This document shows positions 45,161 to 54,462 of a DNA stretch of 64,000 nucleotides, piece by piece. Every line of letters begins with the position of its first letter. The first letter of the stretch is position 1. Below the pieces are notes generated by a model, which saw only the letters and a program-made list of their open reading frames with translations, was not told the origin of the DNA and did not search any database. Made by a program: the position numbers and the translations under genes. The stretch covers positions 124,001-188,000 of the forward strand of contig NZ_JBHUIZ010000005.1 of NCBI RefSeq assembly GCF_042683165.1, read 5' to 3'. Source of the DNA: Tigheibacillus halophilus (GTDB lineage: Bacteria > Bacillota > Bacilli > Bacillales > Amphibacillaceae).

Positions 45161-45200
45161 AGAGGGTTACTGTTCCTGTCCAGGAATGGCGGCCCTCTTT
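45161..45200 (+). terminator. Terminator after pit
   Basis: GAGGG pairs with CCCTC and inner TTCCTG pairs with CAGGAA, followed by TTT. It lies between convergent genes and may serve both. Confidence 0.7.
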
Positions 45201-45206
45201 CAAACC

Positions 45207-45968
45207 TTATATTTTCTTATTCCTGACTGCCAGCATATATGATTGTCTATATTTCAATGGTGTGGTGCCCATCTGTTTTTTGAATGTCCGGATAAAGTTG
45301 CTCACGTTGCTGTAGCCATAGCTTTGACATATTTCCTTCAGCGGTTTGGAAGAAAACCTCAGCTCAAAAGTAATTTTCTCTGTCTTTTGGCGCTGAATAT
45401 AATGGGAAATGGATTCACCCATCACACCTTTGAAGATACTGGCCAAATGTGTTGTCGAGAATTGCAATTGTTCTGCGAGCCAGGCTACTGACAGCTTCTT
45501 ATCGGTCAGATGCGCATGAATCAGGTCCATTATTTTTTCTATATGGGGTTGCTGTTCCAGGAAATGCACGCCTGGAACTAATGTAGTGCTGACTTTATGA
45601 ATAAACCAGCTGATTGCTGAGAAATAATCTGTGGTGGTCTGCCATCTGTCGATGGTAGAAATCAACGCGTAGCTGCTGGTAATGTGACTTGGATGCAGAC
45701 GTCCGTTTCGCTGGTGTAGTTTGGTCATATCAGTCACGATGCTGACAAAAAAAATATGTAATATGAATATCTGATCCTTCTCTGGCAGCTCAGCAAGGAA
45801 GAAACATACTTCCGATAAGTATGCTTCCGCACCAATCTCATCCTTTGTCACTAAACTTACAAAAATCTTTTCATCGTATGTCTGTATCACGTTGGCATAA
45901 TCAAGTGATAAGATGTATCTCTCGTCACCTTCCATTCTCTCTATATAATTCATTTCATTCTTGTCCAT
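45207..45968 (-). CDS. AraC-family transcriptional regulator
   Basis: The C-terminal 100 residues of this 253-residue protein form two AraC HTH motifs: LSVAWLAEQLQFSTTHLASIFK and the second with ICQSYGYSNVSNFIRTFKKQMGTTPLKYRQ. The N-terminal domain is not a recognisable cupin. It resembles regulators of the YesN type without the receiver. ATG 45968 sits behind GGTGGAG; an in-frame GTG lies at 45980. It is divergent from the response-regulator gene across three TATTCAA repeats. Confidence 0.85.
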   Translation of the reverse strand: MDKNEMNYIERMEGDERYILSLDYANVIQTYDEKIFVSLVTKDEIGAEAYLSEVCFFLAELPEKDQIFILHIFFVSIVTDMTKLHQRNGRLHPSHITSSYALISTIDRWQTTTDYFSAISWFIHKVSTTLVPGVHFLEQQPHIEKIMDLIHAHLTDKKLSVAWLAEQLQFSTTHLASIFKGVMGESISHYIQRQKTEKITFELRFSSKPLKEICQSYGYSNVSNFIRTFKKQMGTTPLKYRQSYMLAVRNKKI

Positions 45969-46032
45969 CCTTATCTCCACCCCCTTTTAGCTATTTTACC
46001 AACGTTCTTTAAAAAGAACAAATAAAATGACG

Positions 46033-46084
46033 TATTCAAATTTTTGTTAAAAATATATTCAAAATCAAGTGATTTTGTATTCAA
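46033..46084. repeat. Three phased TATTCAA repeats
   Basis: TATTCAA occurs at 46033-46039, 46056-46062 and 46078-46084, spaced 23 and 22 bases apart (about two helical turns). An inverted repeat CAAAATCA/TGATTTTG lies between the last two. It sits upstream of the AraC gene. No gene lies in 45969-46323. Confidence 0.5.
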
Positions 46085-46323
46085 TAACGAAAGCTAAGCA
46101 ATTTCATTCAGATTAAAATAGCATTGTGATGATTAAGCAGAAGACGGATGGCATTTTTGTATATGAGGAAGGTTATTGTTCTTAGCAGCAGAATAGCCAT
46201 GTCTGCCATCTGACAAAAGCGGAAGAGGTTAAAAAATAAAAAAAGAGGCAGAATGGTATAATGGGAGACTTGCCGCAAAAGAGCTATAGGAATGGATAAA
46301 TGATCGAAAGGTGATGAAGACCA

Positions 46324-47025
46324 ATGATTAAAGTCATGCTTGTAGACCATAATAGCCTTATACGCCATGGACTGCAGATGCTGCTGCAAGGTAATAAAGA
46401 CATGCAAGTGCATGCTACTGAACCTTTTTCCGGCAAATTACAGAAGGAAATAGCCCTTTACTGTCCTGATATCGTGATATTCCCTGTCGACATACTTGAA
46501 ACTGCCATTATGGAAGAAGTACGAACACTGCGTGAAAAGCAGCCGCAGGTCAAAGTTTTGATGCTGATGTCTGTCTTTGAAGAATATTTCATCCTGGAGG
46601 GATTGAAAGCCGGTGTAGAGGGATTCTTGCTTGATGAGTCCGATATCAGTAAAAAGCAGCTGGCGACGAGTATCAGACAGCTGTACGAGGGAGAATATGT
46701 ATTGACTGGGAAGATTGCCGCGTTTGCCATGAAAAAGTTACAGGACATGTACGACAGTGAGAAGCAGGAGCTGAAAAACAGGCTGCTTGATCACCATATT
46801 GAGGTATCGTGGCGAGAGTTGGATATATTATATCTGCTTTTGAAAAATCGCAAGAACAAAGAGATGGCAGTTTCATTAAATTTAACAGAGAAAACAATTC
46901 GTGACTATGTCAGCAGTGCATATAAAAAAATCGGCATGAATAGACGCCAGGAGGCTGTTGCTTTCCTGCAGGGCATCATGGATGGATCCGGAGATCCCCC
47001 ACAGAAGAAAAGCAACAGCCTATGA
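46324..47025 (+). CDS. Orphan LuxR-type regulator with degenerate receiver domain
   Basis: This 233-residue protein has a receiver-like N-domain (1-115) and a LuxR-type HTH (about 165-225, EMAVSLNLTEKTIRDYVSSAYKKIG). The receiver lacks the phosphorylation chemistry. The acidic pair is D8-H9, the site aligned with the phospho-Asp is Pro54 (in IFPVD), and the conserved Lys is Asp104 (in FLLDE). It should therefore be regulated without phosphorylation. No kinase gene is nearby. The linker between domains is long and helical. Confidence 0.85.
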   Translation: MIKVMLVDHNSLIRHGLQMLLQGNKDMQVHATEPFSGKLQKEIALYCPDIVIFPVDILETAIMEEVRTLREKQPQVKVLMLMSVFEEYFILEGLKAGVEGFLLDESDISKKQLATSIRQLYEGEYVLTGKIAAFAMKKLQDMYDSEKQELKNRLLDHHIEVSWRELDILYLLLKNRKNKEMAVSLNLTEKTIRDYVSSAYKKIGMNRRQEAVAFLQGIMDGSGDPPQKKSNSL

Positions 47026-47064
47026 TAAGTCAATTATTTTTTCGAACTGATATCATTTTCATCA

Positions 47065-48162
47065 TCAGCTTCCAGTCAGATGGTCTTTCGTTGTTTTGGC
47101 TGTAACTGGCTGCGGTTTGCGAAAATACTTGAACGGTGCATAAAATAATACTGCAATCAGCAATAGGCCAAAATAGCCGATGGTCGGATAAAAGAAGGAA
47201 ACAAGATCGGTAAAACCGAAGAAGCTTGCGATAAAACCGACACCAACCGTGACAGTGATGAAAATCCCTGTCTTTTTCTTGCTGTTCATATGGATCATGC
47301 GTGTGGTGAAAGCATAGAACATCCCGACAGCTGTGTTGAATATCATACCGAATAAAATGACAGACATGATGATAGCCAGATAAGGAGAAATATCATCCAC
47401 GATTTTCAGGATGGGCATATCATACGCCGCAACCGTATCAATCCGGGAAAATACTGCCAAATTGCTGATCAGAATCAAAGTCCCGATTCCAAGGCCGCCT
47501 AGCAAACCGCCGATAGCCGCCTGCTTCTCGTTCTTCTCCGCGCCCCCCATTACGAGGGCCATGGCTGCGCCGAGAGCAATATTGAAAGAGGCATAATTGA
47601 CGCCGGATAAAAGCCAATTAGACACTGCAGATTTTTGCGCCAGTGCGATTGGCTCCAGTTTGGTAAAAGATAAATCCATCGTAGACAAGCTGTGTATGCC
47701 GATAACAATCAGGGCCAAAATCAAGAAAGGTGTAATGCTGCCGATGACCGCTACTACCTTGTCAACGTTCAGTAAAACAGTTGCAATGACAAGCGCCGCC
47801 ATGATCAAACTGCCTGCAATACTTGGCATGCCAAATTGTTGGTGGAGAATCGATCCGGCACCAGCAAGCATGACCACACCTGTACCGAATAGGGTGAAAA
47901 TGATAATGTAGTCAATAATTCTGCCCAACACGGGACCGCAGATATCATAAATGATTTCCTTATGGGAGGTTGTTTGTGTACGACTGCCAAGTCTGACCAG
48001 AATCATACCCAGCATGGCAAATAAAACAGTAGAGACTAACGCACCGAGAATACCGAGGAATCCAAAGCTTGTGAAATATTGCAGGATTTCCTGCCCTGAG
48101 GCAAAACCTGCGCCGACAATAACGCCTATGAATGCGCTTGCAATCTTTAATACCCGTAACAT
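47065..48162 (-). CDS. ykvI: YkvI-family membrane transporter-like protein (second copy)
   Basis: This 365-residue protein has about ten helices and the signature VGAGFASGQEILQYFTSFG in its first helix, as in YkvI proteins distantly related to sodium-coupled symporters. ATG 48162 is fixed by GGAGGAAATT upstream; an in-frame ATG seven codons earlier is unlikely. It is a paralogue of the protein encoded at 17784-18806. Confidence 0.87.
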   Translation of the reverse strand: MLRVLKIASAFIGVIVGAGFASGQEILQYFTSFGFLGILGALVSTVLFAMLGMILVRLGSRTQTTSHKEIIYDICGPVLGRIIDYIIIFTLFGTGVVMLAGAGSILHQQFGMPSIAGSLIMAALVIATVLLNVDKVVAVIGSITPFLILALIVIGIHSLSTMDLSFTKLEPIALAQKSAVSNWLLSGVNYASFNIALGAAMALVMGGAEKNEKQAAIGGLLGGLGIGTLILISNLAVFSRIDTVAAYDMPILKIVDDISPYLAIIMSVILFGMIFNTAVGMFYAFTTRMIHMNSKKKTGIFITVTVGVGFIASFFGFTDLVSFFYPTIGYFGLLLIAVLFYAPFKYFRKPQPVTAKTTKDHLTGS

Positions 48163-48362
48163 AATTTCCTCCTGTAAATTCATGATGTGACGAATCTTCT
48201 CAAGTTTCTAATACAATTTATATTATCGCGAAATACTAGAGGCGTCAAACAATATTTACAGATTATGTCAGTGAAATATTGGAAAATTCAAGTTTAGAAA
48301 TAGGTCTATAGACATTTTCTATTTTTTCTAACATATGATTTAATAGCATGAAAGGAAAGGGT

Positions 48363-49883
48363 GTGAATAGTTTGATGAATGGCAAGAAACTGTTTTTACT
48401 TGTTGTTATGAGTTTGCTGCTCGCTTTGCCGATAGCTCACGAAAGCCAAACATCTCAAGCAGAAGCCGCGGCTCAAACACAAGCAATCAAGGCAGAGACA
48501 GACTTGGAGCAGCAAATCGACCGTATTTTACAGGATAAGCGGCTGGAAGGTGCGATTTCTGGTGTGCATGTGCGCCGTGCCAGCGACGGAAAGACGCTCT
48601 ATCAACATGATGCAGATATTCGCCTGCGACCAGCATCAAACATGAAGCTTTTGACAGGATCGGCAGCGCTTGACGTCCTGGGGCCAGACTATCGCTTTAA
48701 AACGGAGGTATTGTCAGATGGCAAGGTTCGCGGAAAAGTCCTGCAAGGCAATATCTACTTGCGCGGAAAAGGCGACCCCACTTTGATGAAGGAAGATCTG
48801 GATAAGTTTGCAAAAGTACTCCGTAAACAAGGTATACAGAAAATTCATGGCGATCTGATTGCTGATGACACCAGGTATGATGATATCCGCTATTCCCAGG
48901 ATCTCAACTGGTCGGATGAATCCAATTATGTCGGCGCCCAGGTATCAGCATTGACATTATCACCAAATGAGGATTATGATGCAGGCACTGTCATCGTGGA
49001 TGTGAATCCGGCAAAAAGGACAGGCAGCAAACCAACTGTATCGCTCACGCCTAAAACAGATTATGTTAAAATTATCAATAAGGCCAAAACGGTAGGAAAA
49101 AATGAGGCGAAGCATATTTCAATTGAACGGGAACATGGGACGAATAACATTGTTGTCAGCGGACAGATTCCTGCAGAAGCCTCCAGCAGCCGTGCATGGG
49201 TCGCTGTTTGGGAGCCGACTGGATATGCGCTGGATGTTTTCAAAAAGTCACTGCAAGCACAGGGAATCAAACAAATCGGCAACAGCAAAATCCGTTCCGG
49301 CAAGACACCGAAGCATGCCAAAAAGTTGACTGATAAGCGCTCCATGCCGCTGGCTGATTTGTATATACCATTCATGAAGCTTAGCAACAATGGTCATGCG
49401 GAAGTGCTGATCAAAGAAATGGGTAAAGTTGTTCGACATGATGGCAGCTGGGATGCAGGCCTTGATGTGTTGCAGGATAAATTACAGGAATTTGGATTGA
49501 ACACAGATACAATCATGCTGCGTGACGGCTCAGGCATGTCTCACAAGGATATGATCCCAGCCAGTGAATTGACGAAGCTTTTATATGTAATACAAGACCA
49601 AAAATGGTTTCCTGCATTTGAAAAAGCACTGCCTGTCGCAGGAGAGTCAGATCGTTTGGTAGGCGGGACTTTGCGCAACCGTATGACGGGAGATGCGACG
49701 AAAGGAAACGTCAAAGCCAAAACTGGATCGATCACTGGTGTATCGACTTTATCCGGTTATGTCACATCCAAAGATGGCGAAAAGCTGACCTTCTCGATTT
49801 TAACCAATAACTACATCGATGGTCCGATCACACCAATTGAGGACCAAATTGCCACTGTTTTAGCTGGCGTTAATGTAAAGTAA
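48363..49883 (+). CDS. dacC: D-alanyl-D-alanine carboxypeptidase/endopeptidase, PBP4 class (S13)
   Basis: This protein of about 506 residues is a low-molecular-weight class C penicillin-binding protein, exported by a signal peptide ending around QAEAAA. The active-site motifs are SxxK in RPASNMKLLTG, SxN in MKLSNNGHAEVL and KTG in KAKTGSITGVSTLSGY. It trims or cleaves peptidoglycan cross-links. The start is ambiguous: GTG 48363 (behind AAGGA), TTG 48372, ATG 48375 or ATG 48348 are in frame. Confidence 0.93.
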   Translation: MNSLMNGKKLFLLVVMSLLLALPIAHESQTSQAEAAAQTQAIKAETDLEQQIDRILQDKRLEGAISGVHVRRASDGKTLYQHDADIRLRPASNMKLLTGSAALDVLGPDYRFKTEVLSDGKVRGKVLQGNIYLRGKGDPTLMKEDLDKFAKVLRKQGIQKIHGDLIADDTRYDDIRYSQDLNWSDESNYVGAQVSALTLSPNEDYDAGTVIVDVNPAKRTGSKPTVSLTPKTDYVKIINKAKTVGKNEAKHISIEREHGTNNIVVSGQIPAEASSSRAWVAVWEPTGYALDVFKKSLQAQGIKQIGNSKIRSGKTPKHAKKLTDKRSMPLADLYIPFMKLSNNGHAEVLIKEMGKVVRHDGSWDAGLDVLQDKLQEFGLNTDTIMLRDGSGMSHKDMIPASELTKLLYVIQDQKWFPAFEKALPVAGESDRLVGGTLRNRMTGDATKGNVKAKTGSITGVSTLSGYVTSKDGEKLTFSILTNNYIDGPITPIEDQIATVLAGVNVK

Positions 49884-49910
49884 GCCAGGGGGAGTCCCCC
49901 TTGGCCTTTT
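49884..49910 (+). terminator. Terminator after dacC
   Basis: GCCAGGGGGA and TCCCCCTTGGC pair and are followed by four T residues. The ribosome-binding site of the next gene starts only a few bases later. Confidence 0.85.
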
Positions 49911-49924
49911 ATGGAGGAGATAAA

Positions 49925-50332
49925 ATGGGGATTTCTTACGTGTTTGTCCTGGCCGCTGCCATAGCAGTTTTTGTGAATGTCATGAATTACAAAGTCAGTA
50001 TGGATGCAATGAAGGAGCTTCCAGAAAACAAAGAAAAAGTACAAAGCCGTTTTTTTCTCATTCTTGCCCTAAGTGAAATCATCCCTATCATTCTGATTGT
50101 CTATGGTTTTTCCAATTTGGAAACAGTATCGGCAATGGAAGAATTATATATGCCCGGACTGCTTGTCATCGTATTGATCGGTTTCGCTGCCCTCTTCATC
50201 GTATTACAGCGTATCGTTGGCGTCCCGAAGGATATGAAGGCATTTGCCAAGAATTTTTCCAATATCGCCATGGCTACAACCATGTCTATACCGATTATCG
50301 CCATCATTGCGATGTACACGATGATTCCTTGA
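49925..50332 (+). CDS. Four-helix membrane protein resembling a duplicated ATP-synthase c subunit
   Basis: This 135-residue protein has four hydrophobic helices forming two hairpins. In the first, a polar loop (MDAMKELPENKEKV) is followed by a helix with a membrane-embedded glutamate, LALSEIIPIILIVYGF (Glu51). This is the layout of F/V-type ATPase proteolipid subunits. The second hairpin (PKDMKAFAKN, then MSIPIIAIIAMYTM) aligns with the first but lacks the acid. No ATP synthase genes are near. GGAGGAG precedes ATG 49925. Function unknown. Confidence 0.7.
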   Translation: MGISYVFVLAAAIAVFVNVMNYKVSMDAMKELPENKEKVQSRFFLILALSEIIPIILIVYGFSNLETVSAMEELYMPGLLVIVLIGFAALFIVLQRIVGVPKDMKAFAKNFSNIAMATTMSIPIIAIIAMYTMIP

Positions 50333-50582
50333 TTGTAAAATGCAGGACAGCTTTGTTATTGTTTTAGTAACAGATGGCATATGGAGCATATCAATTCTGG
50401 TTAATATCACTAACTATCTAAAAAGATGGTTGTTAAACTTGACTATTATACATAGCAGCCTTAATATAATTCTTATAGCGTGAACACAATTCTTGACTTC
50501 ACTGCTGTCTTTGTGGTATGAATTGGTCAGACTTTGTGATTGCGTAAGAAAGAAGTTATTGATTTATCTATATGCCCCATCG

Positions 50583-50712
50583 TGTTACCTATTTATACAA
50601 ACGTGTCACTTTTGCGTAAAACAGCAGTCTTTTTAGACAATTGGGTAACAGTATTTTATATCAATTCAACTTCTGGTGTTACTTTTACGAAGAAAAGTAA
50701 CATCATTTTTTT
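50583..50712 (+). promoter_or_regulatory. Structured leader before the peptide-transport operon
   Basis: The 488-base gap 50333-50820 holds no convincing gene. TGTTACC (50583-50589) can pair with GGTAACA (50644-50650). TGTTACTTTT (50677-50686) pairs perfectly with AAAAGTAACA (50693-50702), followed by seven T residues. The second looks like an intrinsic terminator about 110 bases before the operon, so attenuation is possible. The palindromes could instead be operators. Confidence 0.5.
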
Positions 50713-50820
50713 GAACCACAACCATTAGATCCTTCCAACGTCTGCTTAAACTCAAAAGAATACGGACATATCCTTTCTGGATAAAGGTTACTTAACCAAA
50801 TGAGAGGAGGGATTTTTCAC

Positions 50821-51843
50821 TTGCACAGGCAAACTGTCATCTTCAAAAGGATTTTAACGAGAATAATCGGATTTATTGTTGCTATGTTTTTGTTATCTGT
50901 TATCGTATTTTACATTGCGCGCCTGGCACCAGGGGATCCGTTACAGTCGTTTTACGGAGATGCACTCGATACCATGACACCGCAAGAATTACAAAATGCC
51001 AAAGAACGGCTGGGTTTGGATGCGCCAACTTATATACAATATCTAAAATGGGTTGCGAATGCATTTCATGGAGATTTTGGGATGTCCTTGAAATATAAGC
51101 TCCCTGTGATGGAAGTTGTCACACCGCTTGTTAGCAACACACTAATATTGGGCGGTATATCATACGTGGTGGTTTTCTTCTTTGCCATCTTATTGGCAAT
51201 ATGCTGTGCATTGAACGAAGATAGCATGATGGACCGTATCATTAGTAAAGTCGGTACCGCAGCATTTTATATCCCTGCATTTTGGATGGGCGTTGTCCTG
51301 ATATTGCTATTCAGTATTAATTTGGGTTGGTTCCCAAGCAGCGGTGCGTATGACTTTGGTAAAGCCGGAGATTTTTGGAATCGTCTCCAACATCTGATTT
51401 TGCCGATATGCGTTATGGTTCTCAGTCATTTGTGGTACTACGCCTATATGTTTCGCAACAAGCTTCTGGATGAGTTTCGCAAAGATTATATCTTGCTGGC
51501 AAAAATGAAAGGTTTGAAAAAAATCGAACTCGTACGCAAGCATTCTCTGCGCAATATAGCACCTACTATTATTAGTATCATGGCGATTTCCACGCCACAT
51601 ATACTAAGTGGCACATATATTGTCGAGGCGGTATTTAACTATCCCGGCCTGGGGGCATTATCGATTGAAAGCGCAAAGTACCATGATTACAATCTGCTCA
51701 TGCTGCTCGTTCTGATTACCGGTGTACTCGTTATTGCCAGCAGTATGATTGCGAAGTCCATTAATGAAGTGATAGATCCGAGAATGAAAGAAATGGAGGC
51801 AGCAACATGGCAGAAAGAACCGACGAACAGTTCCGGATCGTAG
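50821..51843 (+). CDS. Oligopeptide-type ABC transporter permease (OppB/DppB)
   Basis: This 340-residue permease has six helices. It shows the DppB/OppB N-terminal features LLSVIVFYIARLAPGDPLQSF and the ATPase-contact loop KMKGLKKIELVRKHSLRNIAP. The start is uncertain: TTG 50821 stands ten bases after AGGAGG; an ATG at 50800 is in frame but overlaps the ribosome-binding site. First gene of a five-gene transport operon; its 3' end overlaps the next gene by 37 bases. Confidence 0.9.
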   Translation: MHRQTVIFKRILTRIIGFIVAMFLLSVIVFYIARLAPGDPLQSFYGDALDTMTPQELQNAKERLGLDAPTYIQYLKWVANAFHGDFGMSLKYKLPVMEVVTPLVSNTLILGGISYVVVFFFAILLAICCALNEDSMMDRIISKVGTAAFYIPAFWMGVVLILLFSINLGWFPSSGAYDFGKAGDFWNRLQHLILPICVMVLSHLWYYAYMFRNKLLDEFRKDYILLAKMKGLKKIELVRKHSLRNIAPTIISIMAISTPHILSGTYIVEAVFNYPGLGALSIESAKYHDYNLLMLLVLITGVLVIASSMIAKSINEVIDPRMKEMEAATWQKEPTNSSGS

Positions 51844-52712
51844 GCGCGAATTACAAGACATATACACCCAAGAAACAGAGACCGTCTTTTTGGGTAAAAT
51901 GGAAAGGGAAGCCTTTTTTCTCTATGATTGTTCTTGCTGCGATAGTGCTATGCTGCATTTTTGCGGGATATCTAAGCCATCATGATCCCAGTGATTTTTA
52001 CTTGGAGAATCTTAATGAAGCGCCAAATGCATCCTACTACTTCGGTACAGACTCTTTGGGACGGGATATTTATTCGATGATTTGGTATGGCGGCCGCGTA
52101 TCTATCATGATCGGCATGTTGAGTATGGTCATTATTACAGTCATAGGAGTGACTTATGGCTGCATCAGTGGCATGGCAGGCGCCAAAATAGATGCAATGA
52201 TGATGCGTTTTGCAGAGATTCTAAACAGTATCCCTTCTTTACTGCTTCTGTTATTACTTGCATCCATCATGGGCAAGCAAGACATCTGGAAGATTTCTTT
52301 CGTTATAGGTGTAACCGGCTGGTTTGCGCTGGCAAGAATTGTACGCAGTGAAGTCAGGCAGATACGCAACAGTGAATATGTGTTAGCTGCACGATGTATG
52401 GGAGCAAGCTTTCCGCATGTCATGCAAAAACATTTGATCCCCAATTTTATTTCTGCCATTTTGTTCGTTGTAATATCCAGTATCAGTACGAGCATGTCGA
52501 TGGAATCAACATTAAGTTTTCTGGGGCTGGGGCTACCAACACATATTATTTCCTGGGGAAGTATGCTTTCTTTAGCAAATCGCGCCCTTTTATCAAATAC
52601 ATGGTGGGTCATTATGATACCTGGCGTATTTTTATTGGTCACTTTATTAGCAATCACCAATATCGGCAATTACTTTAGAAAAGAAGTAAATAGAAAAGCT
52701 AGTAATCTATGA
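51807..52712 (+). CDS. Oligopeptide-type ABC transporter permease (OppC/DppC)
   Basis: This 301-residue permease has the OppC N-terminal extension, the FGTDSLGRDIYSMIWYGGRVS signature and the EAA loop AARCMGASFPHVMQKHLIPN. A GGAGG site inside the previous gene precedes ATG 51807. It pairs with the upstream permease to form the channel. Confidence 0.93.
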   Translation: MAERTDEQFRIVGANYKTYTPKKQRPSFWVKWKGKPFFSMIVLAAIVLCCIFAGYLSHHDPSDFYLENLNEAPNASYYFGTDSLGRDIYSMIWYGGRVSIMIGMLSMVIITVIGVTYGCISGMAGAKIDAMMMRFAEILNSIPSLLLLLLLASIMGKQDIWKISFVIGVTGWFALARIVRSEVRQIRNSEYVLAARCMGASFPHVMQKHLIPNFISAILFVVISSISTSMSMESTLSFLGLGLPTHIISWGSMLSLANRALLSNTWWVIMIPGVFLLVTLLAITNIGNYFRKEVNRKASNL

Positions 52713-52786
52713 CTTCATGCATTGATCAAATGCTTGCTATACGAACGAATATTTTAATCAAGGTCAAGAAACCGAGGAGGTAGTTT

Positions 52787-54382
52787 ATGAGAATAAAACG
52801 AAACATGACAAAGCTTACAACCGTCATATTATTTGTATTATTTTGTATCACACTTGCTGCTTGTTCAAGTGATGAGGGGAATCAAGATAAAGGTAAATCA
52901 GCAAAGAATTCAGATATGTCCAATACATTAGTATACGCAGGGGAAAGCGAGGATACCATTAACCCGATCCTCAACAGCCATGACGAATTGCCGGATATTA
53001 TTTTCTCCGGACTGATGAAATATGATGCGAAGGGCAAGCCGATAGTGGATTTGGCTGAAAGCTATCAGTTTGATAAAGGAACCAATACCTATACGTTCAA
53101 ACTAAAAAAAGGCGTGAAATGGCATGATGGGAAAGATTTCACCGCCGATGACGTTGTCTTTACGTATGATATTTTGACAAAAGATAAAACGTTATCAGCC
53201 AGTGTCACCAGCAATTTTGAAGATATAAGCAGTGTTAAGGCACTTGATGACCATACGGTTGTCATTAAACTGTCCAAATATAATGCAGCTATGCTTGATT
53301 ATTTTACCATGGGTATTCTTCCGAAGCATTTACTTAAGGGGGAAGATATCAACACCGCTTCTTTTAACAAGCATCCAGTCGGTACAGGGCGTTATAAATT
53401 CAAAGATTGGGACACAGCAGGCGGTATGATCACCCTTGAAAGAAACGAAGATTACTATGATAAGGTGCCACGTATCAAGCGTGTCATTTATAAAACTGTT
53501 TCTGTTGAAAGTACAAAAGCAACGATGCTCCAATCAGGAGAAGCGGATCTTGCATGGCTGAACGCAAATTATGCGGAGGATTTCCGTGACAATGATCAGT
53601 ATAAGAATATTGACTTTAAAACCGCCGACTATCGTGGTATGGCAATGGATTTCAAAACAGACTTCTGGAAGAAGCATGCTGACTCCGTTAGTGTATTAAA
53701 CTATGCCATCGACAAACAAAAAATTGTTGACAGTGTGCTGAAAGGCAACGGATTTCCCGCCTACAGCCCAATTCAGCTCAGTGCTTATGGCGGCAACAAA
53801 GCCGCAAATATGTATCCGTATGATCTGGGTCAATTCAAGAAAGCGATGAAGGACCTTGGCTGGGAGAAAGGTAAAGACGGGCTGTATGAGAGGGACGGTG
53901 AAACATTCCGTTTCACCATTCAAGTTCGTGACTATGAGGAAGAGCGTGTAGATATCGCAAAAATCGTCTCAACAATGCTGAAAAAAGCTGGTGTCGACAT
54001 GGAAGTGGAGCTTGTTAATAAGTTTGACTGGGATGCGGGCTATAACGGTTTCCTTTATGGCGGTGCAGCTCAGTTCGACCCTGATATGAGCTATGTCAGC
54101 TTTGTTACCGGAGCAAGCGATAACCTGATGCACTATTCCAATGACAAAGTGGATGAACTGCTAAAGGCTGGCAGACATACGTCTGATAAAAAAGAAAGAA
54201 AAAAAATATACAATGATTTCGAAGTTGCTTACGCTAAACACCCAAGTATCGTTTTTGTCTCGTATCTCGACGGGAACTATGTAAGCATCTCAGGACTTGA
54301 AGGACTTGATACAAGAAGAGTTCTTGGTCATCATGCGGTAGGTGTGATGTGGAACATTGAAAATTGGACGCTTAAAAAATAA
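52787..54382 (+). CDS. Peptide/nickel-type ABC transporter substrate-binding lipoprotein
   Basis: This 531-residue family-5 solute-binding protein has a signal peptide with lipobox LAAC near residue 26 and the SBP_bac_5 signature KLKKGVKWHDGKDFTADDVVFTYD. The ligand could be a peptide, an opine-metal complex or nickel; the sequence does not decide. GAGGAGG precedes ATG 52787. The binding-protein gene is third in the operon, after both permeases. Confidence 0.92.
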   Translation: MRIKRNMTKLTTVILFVLFCITLAACSSDEGNQDKGKSAKNSDMSNTLVYAGESEDTINPILNSHDELPDIIFSGLMKYDAKGKPIVDLAESYQFDKGTNTYTFKLKKGVKWHDGKDFTADDVVFTYDILTKDKTLSASVTSNFEDISSVKALDDHTVVIKLSKYNAAMLDYFTMGILPKHLLKGEDINTASFNKHPVGTGRYKFKDWDTAGGMITLERNEDYYDKVPRIKRVIYKTVSVESTKATMLQSGEADLAWLNANYAEDFRDNDQYKNIDFKTADYRGMAMDFKTDFWKKHADSVSVLNYAIDKQKIVDSVLKGNGFPAYSPIQLSAYGGNKAANMYPYDLGQFKKAMKDLGWEKGKDGLYERDGETFRFTIQVRDYEEERVDIAKIVSTMLKKAGVDMEVELVNKFDWDAGYNGFLYGGAAQFDPDMSYVSFVTGASDNLMHYSNDKVDELLKAGRHTSDKKERKKIYNDFEVAYAKHPSIVFVSYLDGNYVSISGLEGLDTRRVLGHHAVGVMWNIENWTLKK

Positions 54383-54399
54383 AGCTGTATCTGCTATCA

Positions 54400-54423
54400 C
54401 CGGGTGTTCAATTGAGCACCCGG
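54400..54423 (+). other. Hairpin between binding-protein and ATPase genes
   Basis: CCGGGTG pairs with CACCCGG. No T-run follows, so it more likely stabilises the upstream mRNA end or lowers downstream expression than fully terminates. Confidence 0.6.
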
Positions 54424-54462
54424 CCGTTCCTTAACAAATAAAATGGAGATGTTTTAATAACC

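Noticed and set aside
50540..50728. 62-codon frame upstream of the peptide-transport operon
   Set aside because: It spans the perfect terminator-like hairpin, lacks a ribosome-binding site and resembles nothing.
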